The notes under the pieces are model-generated. The model was not told the origin of the DNA, searched no databases, and was given only the letters and a program-made list of their open reading frames with translations. Both the position numbers and the translations under genes were made by a program. Shown here in pieces: positions 1 to 7,100 of a stretch of DNA of 36,721 nt (position 1 is the stretch's first letter; every line of letters begins with the position of its first letter). The stretch spans positions 1 to 36,721 of the forward strand of contig SUVA01000011.1 in assembly GCA_015062245.1 (NCBI GenBank), given 5' to 3'. This DNA comes from Alphaproteobacteria bacterium. Lineage in GTDB: Bacteria > Pseudomonadota > Alphaproteobacteria > CAAHEQ01 > UBA3637.

Positions 1-316
1 TCTTTGTTTTATTTTCGTCTTCTGGCTCTGTCATCAACTCTTGAATAACAGACAAAACTTTTGGACCTGCGATTTGCTTAATTTGTTCCGGCGTTAAAGG
101 AGATACACCTTCAGCAATTCGTTTTGTCTCAAAACATTTATGTAAAAGAGAAGCGCATACAGCAACTTCTTTGTCTTCGTTATCTAATGTAGAATGTTTT
201 TGTACTAATTCTGTCGTTCCCTTAACTTGGTCCAACATAACCATACCTCCACCATAGGTAACACCTTCGTGTAAACGCGTGGCGTGATACAAACACTTGT
301 TTTTTAATTCTGTCAT
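1..316 (-). CDS. HD-domain-like protein, 3' end cut by window edge
   Basis: An open frame of 105 codons starts with ATG at 316 and runs off the left edge. A clear ribosome binding site (AAAGGAG) and a good promoter lie upstream. The visible part reads like the start of a RelA/SpoT-type or related HD phosphohydrolase: a helix with LHEGVTYGG, then a helix with CASLLHK, then a segment with TPEQIKQIAGPKVLSVIQEL. In true HD enzymes the second helix carries a His-Asp pair; here the residue after His is Lys, so the metal site would be incomplete. The family assignment is my inference from this pattern and is weak. The reading frame itself is well supported by promoter, ribosome binding site and uninterrupted coding. 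Confidence 0.6.
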   Translation of the reverse strand, partial: MTELKNKCLYHATRLHEGVTYGGGMVMLDQVKGTTELVQKHSTLDNEDKEVAVCASLLHKCFETKRIAEGVSPLTPEQIKQIAGPKVLSVIQELMTEPEDENKTK

Positions 317-351
317 TTTATATTCTCCTTTAATTTTAATACTATAAAGAA

Positions 352-380
352 ATTGTATAATAAATGGAAAGATTTATCAA
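352..380 (-). promoter_or_regulatory. sigma70-type promoter for the HD-like gene
   Basis: On the minus strand, TTGATA (375-380) and TACAAT (352-357) are separated by exactly 17 bp. They lie about 36 bp upstream of the ATG at 316. Confidence 0.6.
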
Positions 381-409
381 CATTTTTTTACTTAGAAAAC
401 CTCTAAATC

Positions 410-477
410 AGTCCGTGTATTACCAGACTTCTCCAGCCAAACCGAACATAACGCCAAATTTTCCACTTACACGGACT
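410..477. repeat. 68-bp element with 10-bp inverted ends
   Basis: AGTCCGTGTA at 410-419 is the exact reverse complement of TACACGGACT at 468-477, with 48 bp between. The left half (410-440) is repeated at 900-930 in the same orientation with about six mismatches in 31 positions. The two copies flank the gene at 533-853. No open frame is inside. It could be a small miniature element or a folded RNA; the sequence does not decide. Confidence 0.55.
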
Positions 478-532
478 AGAAATGCTAAATTATCTTTTAA
501 AAATACAATATAAAAAAAGATTTTTTATAATT

Positions 533-853
533 TCAATTAACCAAATAGACTATGCGTTTGTTTTGTGATTTAGCATATTCTATTTCTTGTTTTGTACTTT
601 CACCAATATAACCATTAACGTTTACAACAAAAATTTCATCTGACATATCTATTTTTTGCTGATGTATTTCACTTAGCATGTTTTTCAACTTTTGAAATTC
701 AATCTCTGTCATTTTATCAAAAAGTCCATCAGAATGGCTAAAAAATGGCAGACTTAAGACAATATTTCCCGCTAAAGTCAATTCTTTTTGTAAGCGGAGA
801 AATTCATCCTTAAACTTTGAAGAACCACATAATGTTATAATCTTGCGTTTCAT
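533..853 (-). CDS. Nucleoside 2-deoxyribosyltransferase-like (SLOG fold) protein
   Basis: The protein has 106 residues if started at the ATG at 853. It begins with a beta strand and glycine turn (KIITLCGSSKFKDEF), has a GNIVLSLPFF strand, then IHQQKIDMSDEIFVVNVNGYIGESTKQEIEYA and a final strand. This is the layout of small nucleoside 2-deoxyribosyltransferase-like/SLOG-fold proteins: an N-terminal nucleotide-binding loop and a DMSDEIFVVN segment before the GESTKQEIEYA helix. Such proteins cleave or bind nucleotide N-glycosidic bonds; the actual substrate is unknown here. A longer start with 12 extra residues is possible at 889, but the promoter at 861-889 would then overlap the coding region. 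The gene sits alone between two copies of a short repeat and next to a tRNA island, so it may be accessory. Confidence 0.7.
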   Translation of the reverse strand: MKRKIITLCGSSKFKDEFLRLQKELTLAGNIVLSLPFFSHSDGLFDKMTEIEFQKLKNMLSEIHQQKIDMSDEIFVVNVNGYIGESTKQEIEYAKSQNKRIVYLVN

Positions 854-860
854 ATTTTCT

Positions 861-889
861 ATTTTACTGTATTGAGAAATACAATGCAA
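861..889 (-). promoter_or_regulatory. Promoter placing transcription start at the ATG (leaderless)
   Basis: On the minus strand, TTGCAT (884-889) and TAAAAT (861-866) are 17 bp apart. Only 7 nt separate the -10 box from the ATG at 853, so the mRNA should start at or next to the start codon. This supports the short start choice. Confidence 0.55.
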
Positions 890-899
890 TATAAATTTT

Positions 900-930
900 A
901 GTCCGTGTATAGCAAGATGTCCCCAGCCAA
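900..930. repeat. Partial copy of the 410-440 repeat
   Basis: About 31 bp beginning AGTCCGTGTAT and ending CCCAGCCAA match 410-440 in direct orientation, with about six differences. The inverted right half present at 468-477 is missing here. Confidence 0.5.
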
Positions 931-931
931 C

Positions 932-957
932 AAAAAAAAGCCCCGATAAACGGGACT
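932..957 (-). terminator. Intrinsic terminator next to the tRNA-Pro 3' stub
   Basis: Read on the minus strand: stem AGTCCCG / CGGGGCT with loop TTTAT (one G-U pair), then eight T. On the plus strand one pair would be a mismatch, so minus is the better direction. It lies directly downstream of the tRNA 3' fragment at 966-985 and may be the original terminator of tRNA-Pro before an insertion separated them. Confidence 0.7.
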
Positions 958-965
958 TTTTTCAT

Positions 966-985
966 TGGTCGGAGGGATGGGATTT
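966..985 (-). repeat. 20-bp direct copy of the tRNA-Pro 3' end (attachment-site-like)
   Basis: Positions 966-985 are identical to 3933-3952, the last 20 nt of the tRNA-Pro gene including CCA. The identity stops at the next base on both sides. The rest of a tRNA is absent here. An intact tRNA at one end and a 3' fragment at the other is the classic footprint of integration into a tRNA gene. Confidence 0.7.
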
Positions 986-1131
986 TGCTGACGCTGATCT
1001 TGGAAAATTTTATTTCATAAAACCGGCGTTTTTCTATCCGCCTTTTCCTGCGGTTGAACCCACTTCTTCGTGGCTTCAAACCATCACCCTATTTCAAAAA
1101 AAACGCCCAAATGGGCGTTGCTTTTGAAATG
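974..1131. repeat. 158-bp repeat block, copy A
   Basis: It matches 3776-3934 almost base for base (a few substitutions and one extra T in the other copy). The block starts with the tRNA 3' sequence GGGATGGGATTTT and ends with the terminator and TTTGAAATG. A degenerate tRNA 3' end (CTTGGAGGGAT) follows immediately at 1132-1142. Confidence 0.85.
1094..1120 (-). terminator. Intrinsic terminator inside repeat block A
   Basis: Perfect 7-bp stem AACGCCC / GGGCGTT with loop ATTT on the minus strand, followed by a T-run. It is the duplicate of the terminator that follows the real tRNA-Pro gene (3897-3922). Confidence 0.75.
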
Positions 1132-1166
1132 CTTGGAGGGATACTCAATTCACGAGCGCACAAAAA

Positions 1167-1195
1167 TTGACAATTGTTGTTTTTTGAAGTATAAT
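1167..1195 (+). promoter_or_regulatory. Consensus sigma70 promoter for the 345-aa gene
   Basis: TTGACA (1167-1172) and TATAAT (1190-1195) with a 17-bp spacer are a perfect consensus. Transcription would begin about 14 bp before the ATG at 1216, just ahead of a GAGAGG ribosome binding site. Confidence 0.85.
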
Positions 1196-1215
1196 CTCAT
1201 CGAGAGGTTATCACC

Positions 1216-2253
1216 ATGGCAAACGAAGTTATTCCTTATGAAAATCCCCCTGCTTCCCAAAAGAAATCTTTTTTAAACGGTATTTTGGGATTTTTGTTAT
1301 GTTTAAGAACGAATACTTCTCAACCTGCTTATCAAGAAATTCAAAGTACTCATCATGTTCTGCCTCGCGAAGAAATTTTGCGTCAGATGATTGATTTATT
1401 TATTGCTAATACAGAACGTCCAGCACTTTCTCCGCATCAAGATCCTCGTCAAGGAGGTTCTTGGCAGAATTTTTTTGAAGAGAAAGGGGCTTCTTACTCC
1501 GAAGCCATGTCAGGTGCTCCAATTTGCGCTTTGGTAAAAACGCCAAAGGATGCTTGGTTAGTGGCAATCACACGTACTGTAAAATTGCGCTGGCCTGAAC
1601 TTATTCATGAAACAAAACCTAAAACGTATGAACGTCATAATTTGGATGATTATGAAGCTTTTTTGAAAAAACAATTAGAAACAAATGAATATGAAATTTT
1701 GCGTGATACAGAATGTTGGAAAGCTATTATTTCTCCACTTAAAGATAAAAAGTTAGACTTGATGTCTGGCTACTTATTCAAATGGAAGAAAGATTCAATA
1801 ACGGACTTCTTAAAGCAGGCACCTTTGTCTGAAAAATCCCCAATGCAAAGTGCCCGCTTGTTTGCTTTGAACGTTCCAAATTTGTTAAGAAGTATGCAAA
1901 ACTTTCATTCAACAATTGAAGAAGATCAGGAAAAAAAGAAAAAATATCTTTCTTCCGAAATATATACACGTCCAGAGGATTATGAACATATTCGCGGTTG
2001 GGGTCACATGACAGAATATCGTTTTTCTGGGGGAGATTTATCTGGTTTGCGTGGCCGCTATTTTTGGGACCCAGGCTTGGTTGTACATGGTGTGGAGGAA
2101 AATTTTGAAGGCCTTTATCCCATGCACGAGATTTCTTTTAAAGATGGTAAGCGCCGTATTGTGATTCCACCCCCTAAAAATGGGGAACGTTTAATTTATA
2201 AAGCTGAAGAAAAATTTTATCTTCCAATGAGAAAGACACCCGAATTAGAATAA
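1216..2253 (+). CDS. Unrecognised 345-residue protein, cargo of the tRNA-Pro element
   Basis: I do not recognise this family. The protein starts MANEVIPYENPP and has one short hydrophobic stretch near residues 19-31 (FLNGILGFLLCL) that is too short to be certain as a membrane segment. The middle is charged and lysine/glutamate rich, including a run of lysines near residue 238. The C-terminal third has glycine-rich strands (GWGHMTEYRFSGGDLSGLRG, then YFWDPGLVVHG) and a basic proline-rich segment RRIVIPPPKNGERL. No recombinase, helicase, nuclease or toxin motif was found by eye. The gene has a perfect consensus promoter and is followed by a repeat that also follows the next gene, so expression as an independent cargo unit is likely. 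Function unknown. Confidence 0.75.
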   Translation: MANEVIPYENPPASQKKSFLNGILGFLLCLRTNTSQPAYQEIQSTHHVLPREEILRQMIDLFIANTERPALSPHQDPRQGGSWQNFFEEKGASYSEAMSGAPICALVKTPKDAWLVAITRTVKLRWPELIHETKPKTYERHNLDDYEAFLKKQLETNEYEILRDTECWKAIISPLKDKKLDLMSGYLFKWKKDSITDFLKQAPLSEKSPMQSARLFALNVPNLLRSMQNFHSTIEEDQEKKKKYLSSEIYTRPEDYEHIRGWGHMTEYRFSGGDLSGLRGRYFWDPGLVVHGVEENFEGLYPMHEISFKDGKRRIVIPPPKNGERLIYKAEEKFYLPMRKTPELE

Positions 2254-2254
2254 A

Positions 2255-2352
2255 TTTTTCTGGGATAGTGATTTTAGGCTCCCGAGAGGCGGTATTGAAA
2301 AATAAGGATTTTTTGGTTCAAGAGTTCGTAAATGGTTGAAAATGGCTGTTTT
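2255..2352. repeat. Post-gene repeat unit, copy 1
   Basis: Two conserved parts are present. A 29-bp part (2255-2283, with CTGGGATAGTG) is identical to 3574-3602, and a 30-bp part (2323-2352, with AGTTCGTAAATGG) matches 3745-3774 with one difference. In both places the unit directly follows a cargo gene. The stretch between the two parts differs in length (39 bp here, 142 bp in copy 2). Confidence 0.8.
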
Positions 2353-2355
2353 ATA

Positions 2356-2384
2356 TTGACATTTTATGTTTTATATTTTAGTAT
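2356..2384 (+). promoter_or_regulatory. Promoter for the zinc-ribbon membrane protein gene
   Basis: TTGACA (2356-2361) and TAGTAT (2379-2384), 17-bp spacer. It begins four bases after the post-gene repeat. The start ATG at 2417 is preceded by GAGGAG. Confidence 0.7.
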
Positions 2385-2416
2385 ATCGAACGTAATCATT
2401 TTTATGAGGAGAAAAT

Positions 2417-3538
2417 ATGGAATTAAATTTAAAAAATAATCTTTTTCGTTACGGAAAAAATGAACCCTTAACATTTGGTGTTATAGTTGCTCTCATTCTC
2501 TTTGATATTTTGATTTGGAGTTTAATATCAATGGGAATGATTAGCGTAGATTACCGTTTTGCTGATGAAAATGATTGCCGTTCCCAAGTATATTCTGTTT
2601 TAAATCGTGATATTCCAAGATTTGACTATTATTCTCCTAAAACGGGCAAATATTGTTCTTTGTTCCAAAAAGAATATAATGAGGCTCGTTTAAACATTTC
2701 TGTTGAAAATTCTTTAAATATAATCAATCAAACAGAAAATAAAATTAATCAACTTGAACAAGAGATTAGAACAGCTCGACGTACCTTGGATGGAAATGCA
2801 ACAGCCTATAACCTTGCGATTCAAGAACAAAAAGGGCTTGATTTATCTTACACAGAGAAAATAAAAGAAATTCAAAATAATGAACAAGAATTGGACAGAA
2901 TTAAGCAAAAACTAATACAACAAAAACAAGCATTCAAAAATTTACCTGCTGTTCAGAGATTAATCCATTACACCCAACAACATCAATCTTCTATATCTAG
3001 CAGATATACTTTTATGACAAAGGTAGATTTATTCTTAACTTATATCTTTGCTACGCTCTTTATCGTCATTTTAATACCTATTTTTCTATTTCTTCGTAAA
3101 AATTTAGTCAAAAGAGAGAAGTATATTCGTTTGCTGTTAGTAAATCATATTGTATTAGTGGCGTTCTTACAGGGTGTTTATATTACTGTTTGTTTTATCT
3201 TAAATATACTACCTAAAACACTCTTACAGGACCTTATTGATATTTTCAAATCACTGCATTTGATGGCTTTATGGTACTATTTAGCAATTGGTTTGTTATT
3301 TATCTTGTTTGCAGGCGTTGTATATTTTTTACAAACAAAAGGGCGGCGAAGAAATTTATATAAAAAACTGATTAAAGGAAAATGTTGGAGTTGTGGTGCT
3401 CGTGTATTAGATAATGATTTTTGTTTCTCTTGTGGAGAAAAACAGGTGTGTATTTGTCCGCATTGCCATAAAAAAACGTACATAAAAATGCCCTATTGTC
3501 GCTTTTGTGGTAAAATAATAACTGGCAAAAAAGATTAA
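2417..3538 (+). CDS. Membrane protein with coiled coil and C-terminal double zinc ribbon
   Basis: The 373-residue protein has a transmembrane segment near residues 19-43 and a glutamine/glutamate-rich coiled coil at about 95-180. Three more hydrophobic segments follow near 203-227, 240-264 and 284-310. A cytoplasmic-type tail after residue 322 carries four cysteine pairs, CWSC, CFSC, CPHC and CRFC, spaced as in double zinc ribbon (DZR) domains. With four membrane passes both ends lie on the same side, most likely cytoplasmic, leaving the coiled coil outside the membrane. No specific family name can be given. DZR domains often mediate protein or nucleic-acid contacts, but the role here is unknown. 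It is the second cargo gene of the tRNA-Pro element and has its own promoter and ribosome binding site. Confidence 0.8.
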   Translation: MELNLKNNLFRYGKNEPLTFGVIVALILFDILIWSLISMGMISVDYRFADENDCRSQVYSVLNRDIPRFDYYSPKTGKYCSLFQKEYNEARLNISVENSLNIINQTENKINQLEQEIRTARRTLDGNATAYNLAIQEQKGLDLSYTEKIKEIQNNEQELDRIKQKLIQQKQAFKNLPAVQRLIHYTQQHQSSISSRYTFMTKVDLFLTYIFATLFIVILIPIFLFLRKNLVKREKYIRLLLVNHIVLVAFLQGVYITVCFILNILPKTLLQDLIDIFKSLHLMALWYYLAIGLLFILFAGVVYFLQTKGRRRNLYKKLIKGKCWSCGARVLDNDFCFSCGEKQVCICPHCHKKTYIKMPYCRFCGKIITGKKD

Positions 3539-3573
3539 TTTGTTTTGCCACAAAATAGGTTCTGAAAGTACCC

Positions 3574-3774
3574 TTTTTCTGGGATAGTGATTTTAGGCTC
3601 CCAGAGGGCGAGTATTGATTTTAAAGACTGCGTAAAGCCAAAACATCCAGTGAATGTTTTGGATGCGTAAAGCAATGAGCCTTATTGAAAACAAGTTTGC
3701 CCCGACAAACGCTGTTTGAAATTTAGGCGGAATTGTTGCTCAAAAGTTCGTAAATGGATGAAAATGGCTGTTTT
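3574..3774. repeat. Post-gene repeat unit, copy 2, with internal hairpin
   Basis: This matches 2255-2352 at its two ends (29 identical bp at 3574-3602; 29 of 30 bp at 3745-3774) but has about 100 extra bp in the middle. The extra part contains a perfect 9-bp hairpin, CCAAAACAT / ATGTTTTGG with a 7-nt loop (3638-3662), and two copies of GCGTAAAGC on its sides. The gene-free stretch 3539-3932 holds only this unit and repeat block B. Confidence 0.8.
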
Positions 3775-3775
3775 G

Positions 3776-3934
3776 GGGATGGGATTTTGCTGACGCTGAT
3801 CTTGGAAAATTTTATTTCATAAAACCGGCGTCTTTCCATCCGCCTTTTTCCTGTGGTTGAACCCACTTCTTCATGGCTTCAAACCATCACCCTATTTCAA
3901 AAAAAACGCCCAAATGGGCGTTGCTTTTGAAATG
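3776..3934. repeat. 159-bp repeat block, copy B
   Basis: Near-identical to 974-1131. Its right end overlaps the 3' end of the tRNA-Pro gene. Its left end starts with GGGATGGGATTTT, the inner part of the same tRNA 3' sequence, so the block is bracketed by tRNA 3' fragments on both sides. Confidence 0.85.
3897..3922 (-). terminator. Terminator of tRNA-Pro
   Basis: Stem AACGCCC / GGGCGTT with a 4-nt loop followed by a T-run on the minus strand. It begins about 11 bp beyond the tRNA CCA end. Confidence 0.8.
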
Positions 3935-4009
3935 GTCGGAGGGATGGGATTTGAACCCACGACCCCTACGTCCCGAACGTAGTGCTCTACCAGGCTGAGC
4001 CACCCTCCG
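3933..4009 (-). tRNA. tRNA-Pro, anticodon CGG
   Basis: A full cloverleaf can be drawn on the minus strand. The acceptor is CGGAGGG / CCCTCCG, and the D stem is GCTC / GAGC with the loop AGCCTGGTA. The anticodon stem is CTACG / CGTAG with loop TTCGGGA, giving anticodon CGG at 3973-3975. The T arm has loop TTCAAAT, the discriminator is A, and CCA is encoded (3933-3935). The C1-G72 pair is typical of proline tRNAs. The gene is 77 nt including CCA, and its last 20 nt are duplicated at 966-985. Confidence 0.95.
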
Positions 4010-4149
4010 ACACGAAAAATTGATGTTATTATAACTGAATCAAACCAAAAAAGCAAGTTATTTTTATAATCTCTTGTAAAGCAAATGAAAAAGTGATTGA
4101 AAACAGAATATTGAAATAATCACCACAAAAGCCAATGAGTGCTTTTTTC

Positions 4150-4178
4150 TTGCCTTTTTTGGGGGAATTTGCTATACT
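4150..4178 (+). promoter_or_regulatory. dnaE promoter, predicted leaderless transcript
   Basis: TTGCCT (4150-4155) and TATACT (4173-4178), spacer 17 bp. Only 6 nt lie between the -10 box and the ATG at 4185, so transcription should start at the A of the ATG. There is no ribosome binding site between them. Confidence 0.65.
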
Positions 4179-4184
4179 TTGACC

Positions 4185-7100
4185 ATGAAACCAAAGTTTA
4201 TACATTTGCATGTGCATACGGCCTATTCATTGTTGGAGGGGGCGATTAAAATGCCCAAGTTGGCCAAGTGGGCATCGGATAATAAAATGCCCGCCATTGC
4301 TATGACTGATACGGGCAATATCTGTGGTGCGATGGCCATGATGCACGAAATGCCCCCCTTGGGGATTCAGCCCATTTTGGGGACGCAAATTTTGGTCAAA
4401 TCCCCTAAACAAAATGCTGGGTCTTTGGATACAACGGAAGATACTTTTGATAAAGTCGTTTTATTGGTGCAAAATGAAACAGGCTATAAACATTTATTAA
4501 AGCTGTTTTCGTTTTATTATATGGGTGCTGATAAACAACAAACACCGCATATTACCTTTGATGAATTATGCGAACATACAGACGGTTTGATTTGTTTAAC
4601 CGGTGGATGGGAAGGATTGATTGGTCGGCCTTTGTTGGCGGGAAAATATGAATATGCCAAACAAATTGCCCAAAAAATGCAAAACGCCTTTGGCGACAGG
4701 TTGTATATTGAATTGATGCGCCATGGTATGGATCAGGAACAACAAACCGAAGAGGACTTTTTACAATTGGCTTTGGATTTAAACATCCCAATTGTGGCCA
4801 CCAATGATGCCTATTTTTTAACCCCTGATATGTATGAAGCGCAAGACGCATTGATGTGCATTGCCGAAAAAAAAGTTTTATCGGATGAAGACAGGCGCCG
4901 TTTGACCCCCGAACATTATTTAAAAACCGAAGATCAAATGTGCGAATTGTTTTCGGATTTACCTGAGGCTTTGGCCAATTCGGTTTTAATTGCACGCCGG
5001 TGTGCCTTTATGGCCGAAAAGAAAAAGCCGGCTTTCCCGAATTTTGATTGTAAGGGTAAAACAGAAGATGAAGTTTTGGCGGATATGGCCGAGGCTGGCT
5101 TTAAAATTCGTATGCAGGGCAGATCACCGGAAGAACAACAAAAATATCACGATCAAATGTTGTTTGAATTGGGCGTGATTAAACAAATGGGTTTCCCTGG
5201 GTACTTTTTGATTGTGGCCGATTTTATTCAATGGTCCAAAAACAACGGTGTGCCGGTGGGGCCAGGGCGTGGTTCTGGGGCTGGCTCGGTTGTGGCATGG
5301 TGTTTGATGATTACCGATATTGATCCCATGCGGTTTGATTTGGTGTTTGAACGATTTTTGAATCCCGAACGTGTGAACATGCCTGATATAGACGTGGATT
5401 TTTGTCAGGAACGGCGTGAAAAAACAATTGAATATGTGCAAAATCATTACGGCTTTGATCATGTGGCACAAATCATTACTTTCGGTAAATTACAGGCCAA
5501 AGCGGTGATTCGTGATGTGGGCCGTGTGATGCAGGTGCCTTTCCCCGTGGTGGACAGATTGTCCAAGATGATTCCCAATGATCCCAAAATCACTTTGGAA
5601 AAGGCCTTTGAACAAGAACCCCGATTAAAAGAAGAAATAGAAGCCGAAGAACAAATCAAAGAATTGTTTGCCATTGCCGTTAAATTGGAAGGTTTATTTC
5701 GCAATACATCCACCCATGCGGCGGGTGTGGTGATTGGCAATAAACCGTTGGACGAAATTGTGCCGATTTATAAAGATCCGTCATCGGATATGCCGGTTAC
5801 GCAATTTGATATGAAATATGTGGAAGAAGCCAGCTTGATTAAGTTTGACTTTTTGGGGCTGAAAACTTTGACCACTATCAAAAAAACATTAGAGCTTTTG
5901 CAAAAACGTGGGATAGAAGTGGATATTGATCATATTCCGTTGGATGATCCTGAAACCTTTAAATTGTTGCGTGCGGCCGATACGACAGGGGTGTTCCAGT
6001 TGGAATCAACGGGGATGAAAAAAATTCTGCACGATATGCAACCCGATAAAATTGAAGATATTGTGGCGTTGGTGTCGCTTTATCGCCCGGGGCCCATGGA
6101 TTCTATTCCCACCTATATTGCGGTGAAAAAAGGTTTGGAAGAACCTGATTATATGCATCCGATGTTGGAACCGATTTTAAAGGAAACCTACGGTATTATG
6201 ATTTATCAGGAACAGGTGATGCAAATTTCACGTGATATGGCGGGCTTTTCCTTGGGCGGGGCCGATTTGTTACGCCGTATTATGGGTAAGAAGAAAGCCG
6301 AATTATTACCACCTGAACGGGTAAAGTTTATTGAAGGGGCCAAAGCCAAAGGGGTCAGTCAGGACGTGGCCGAAAAGGTCTTTGATAAAATGGCTAAGTT
6401 TGCCTCCTATGGTTTTAACAAGGCACATGCGGCCGCCTATGCCTTTATTGCGTATCAAACGGCCTATTTAAAGGCACACTTTCCGGCCGAATTTATGGCC
6501 GCCACGATGACGTTGGATAAAATCAATACGGATAAGTTGGCGATATTTAAAGAAGATGTCTTGGCGCACAAAATTGAAGTTTTGCAACCCGATATTAATT
6601 TGTCCGAGGTCAACTTTACCGTTCAAGACGGCAAAGTCCGCTATGCACTGTCTGCTGTTAAAAATGTGGGTGAAGCTGGTATGATGGCGGTGGTTGCCGA
6701 ACGTGAAAAAAACGGTCCCTTTAAATCTATTCAAGATTTTGCCTCCCGTGTGGATGTATCGGCATTGAATAAAAGATATGTTGAAAATCTGGCCAAATCA
6801 GGGGCGTTTGAATGTATTGAAAAAAATCGGGCAATGGTCTTTAATAATGTGGAAAATATTGTTTCTTATGCGGCCCAGGCCACACAAGGGCGCAACAGTG
6901 CACAAATGGGATTATTTGGTGCGGATGCTTCGGCCAATGCGTTAAAATTGACACGTTATCCCGAATGGCCACAAATGGAAAAACTGGAACATGAAAAAGA
7001 AGCGCTGGGCTTTTATTTATCGGCCCATCCTTTGGATTCATATTCAACTGTTTTGGAACGTTTGCGTGCGGTGGATTATGCCGATGTTGCCCCTATGGTT

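Larger units (their letters stand above)
966..3952. mobile_element. Putative 3-kb integrated element at tRNA-Pro (no integrase seen)
   Basis: The region is bounded by exact 20-bp direct repeats of the tRNA-Pro 3' end (966-985 and 3933-3952). Inside it are a 158/159-bp block repeated near both ends (974-1131, 3776-3934), two genes each with its own promoter, and two further repeat pairs placed after each gene. Outside the left boundary are a terminator and the SLOG gene, as expected for the original downstream flank of the tRNA. I see no tyrosine or serine recombinase in the two cargo genes. The element would therefore be a passenger mobilised in trans, a deletion remnant, or the product of nested insertions. 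The boundary evidence is direct; mobility is inference. Confidence 0.5.

Noticed and set aside
966-1142. A second tRNA gene
   Set aside because: Only the last 20 nt of tRNA-Pro are present; the anticodon and D arms are missing.
1070-1276. Plus-strand open frame of 68 codons ahead of the 345-aa gene
   Set aside because: It spans repeat block A, a terminator and the consensus promoter of the next gene, and overlaps that gene's start.
1216-2253. Possible integrase for the tRNA-Pro element
   Set aside because: No tyrosine-recombinase R-H-R-Y pattern or serine-recombinase motif can be seen in the protein; it stays unassigned.
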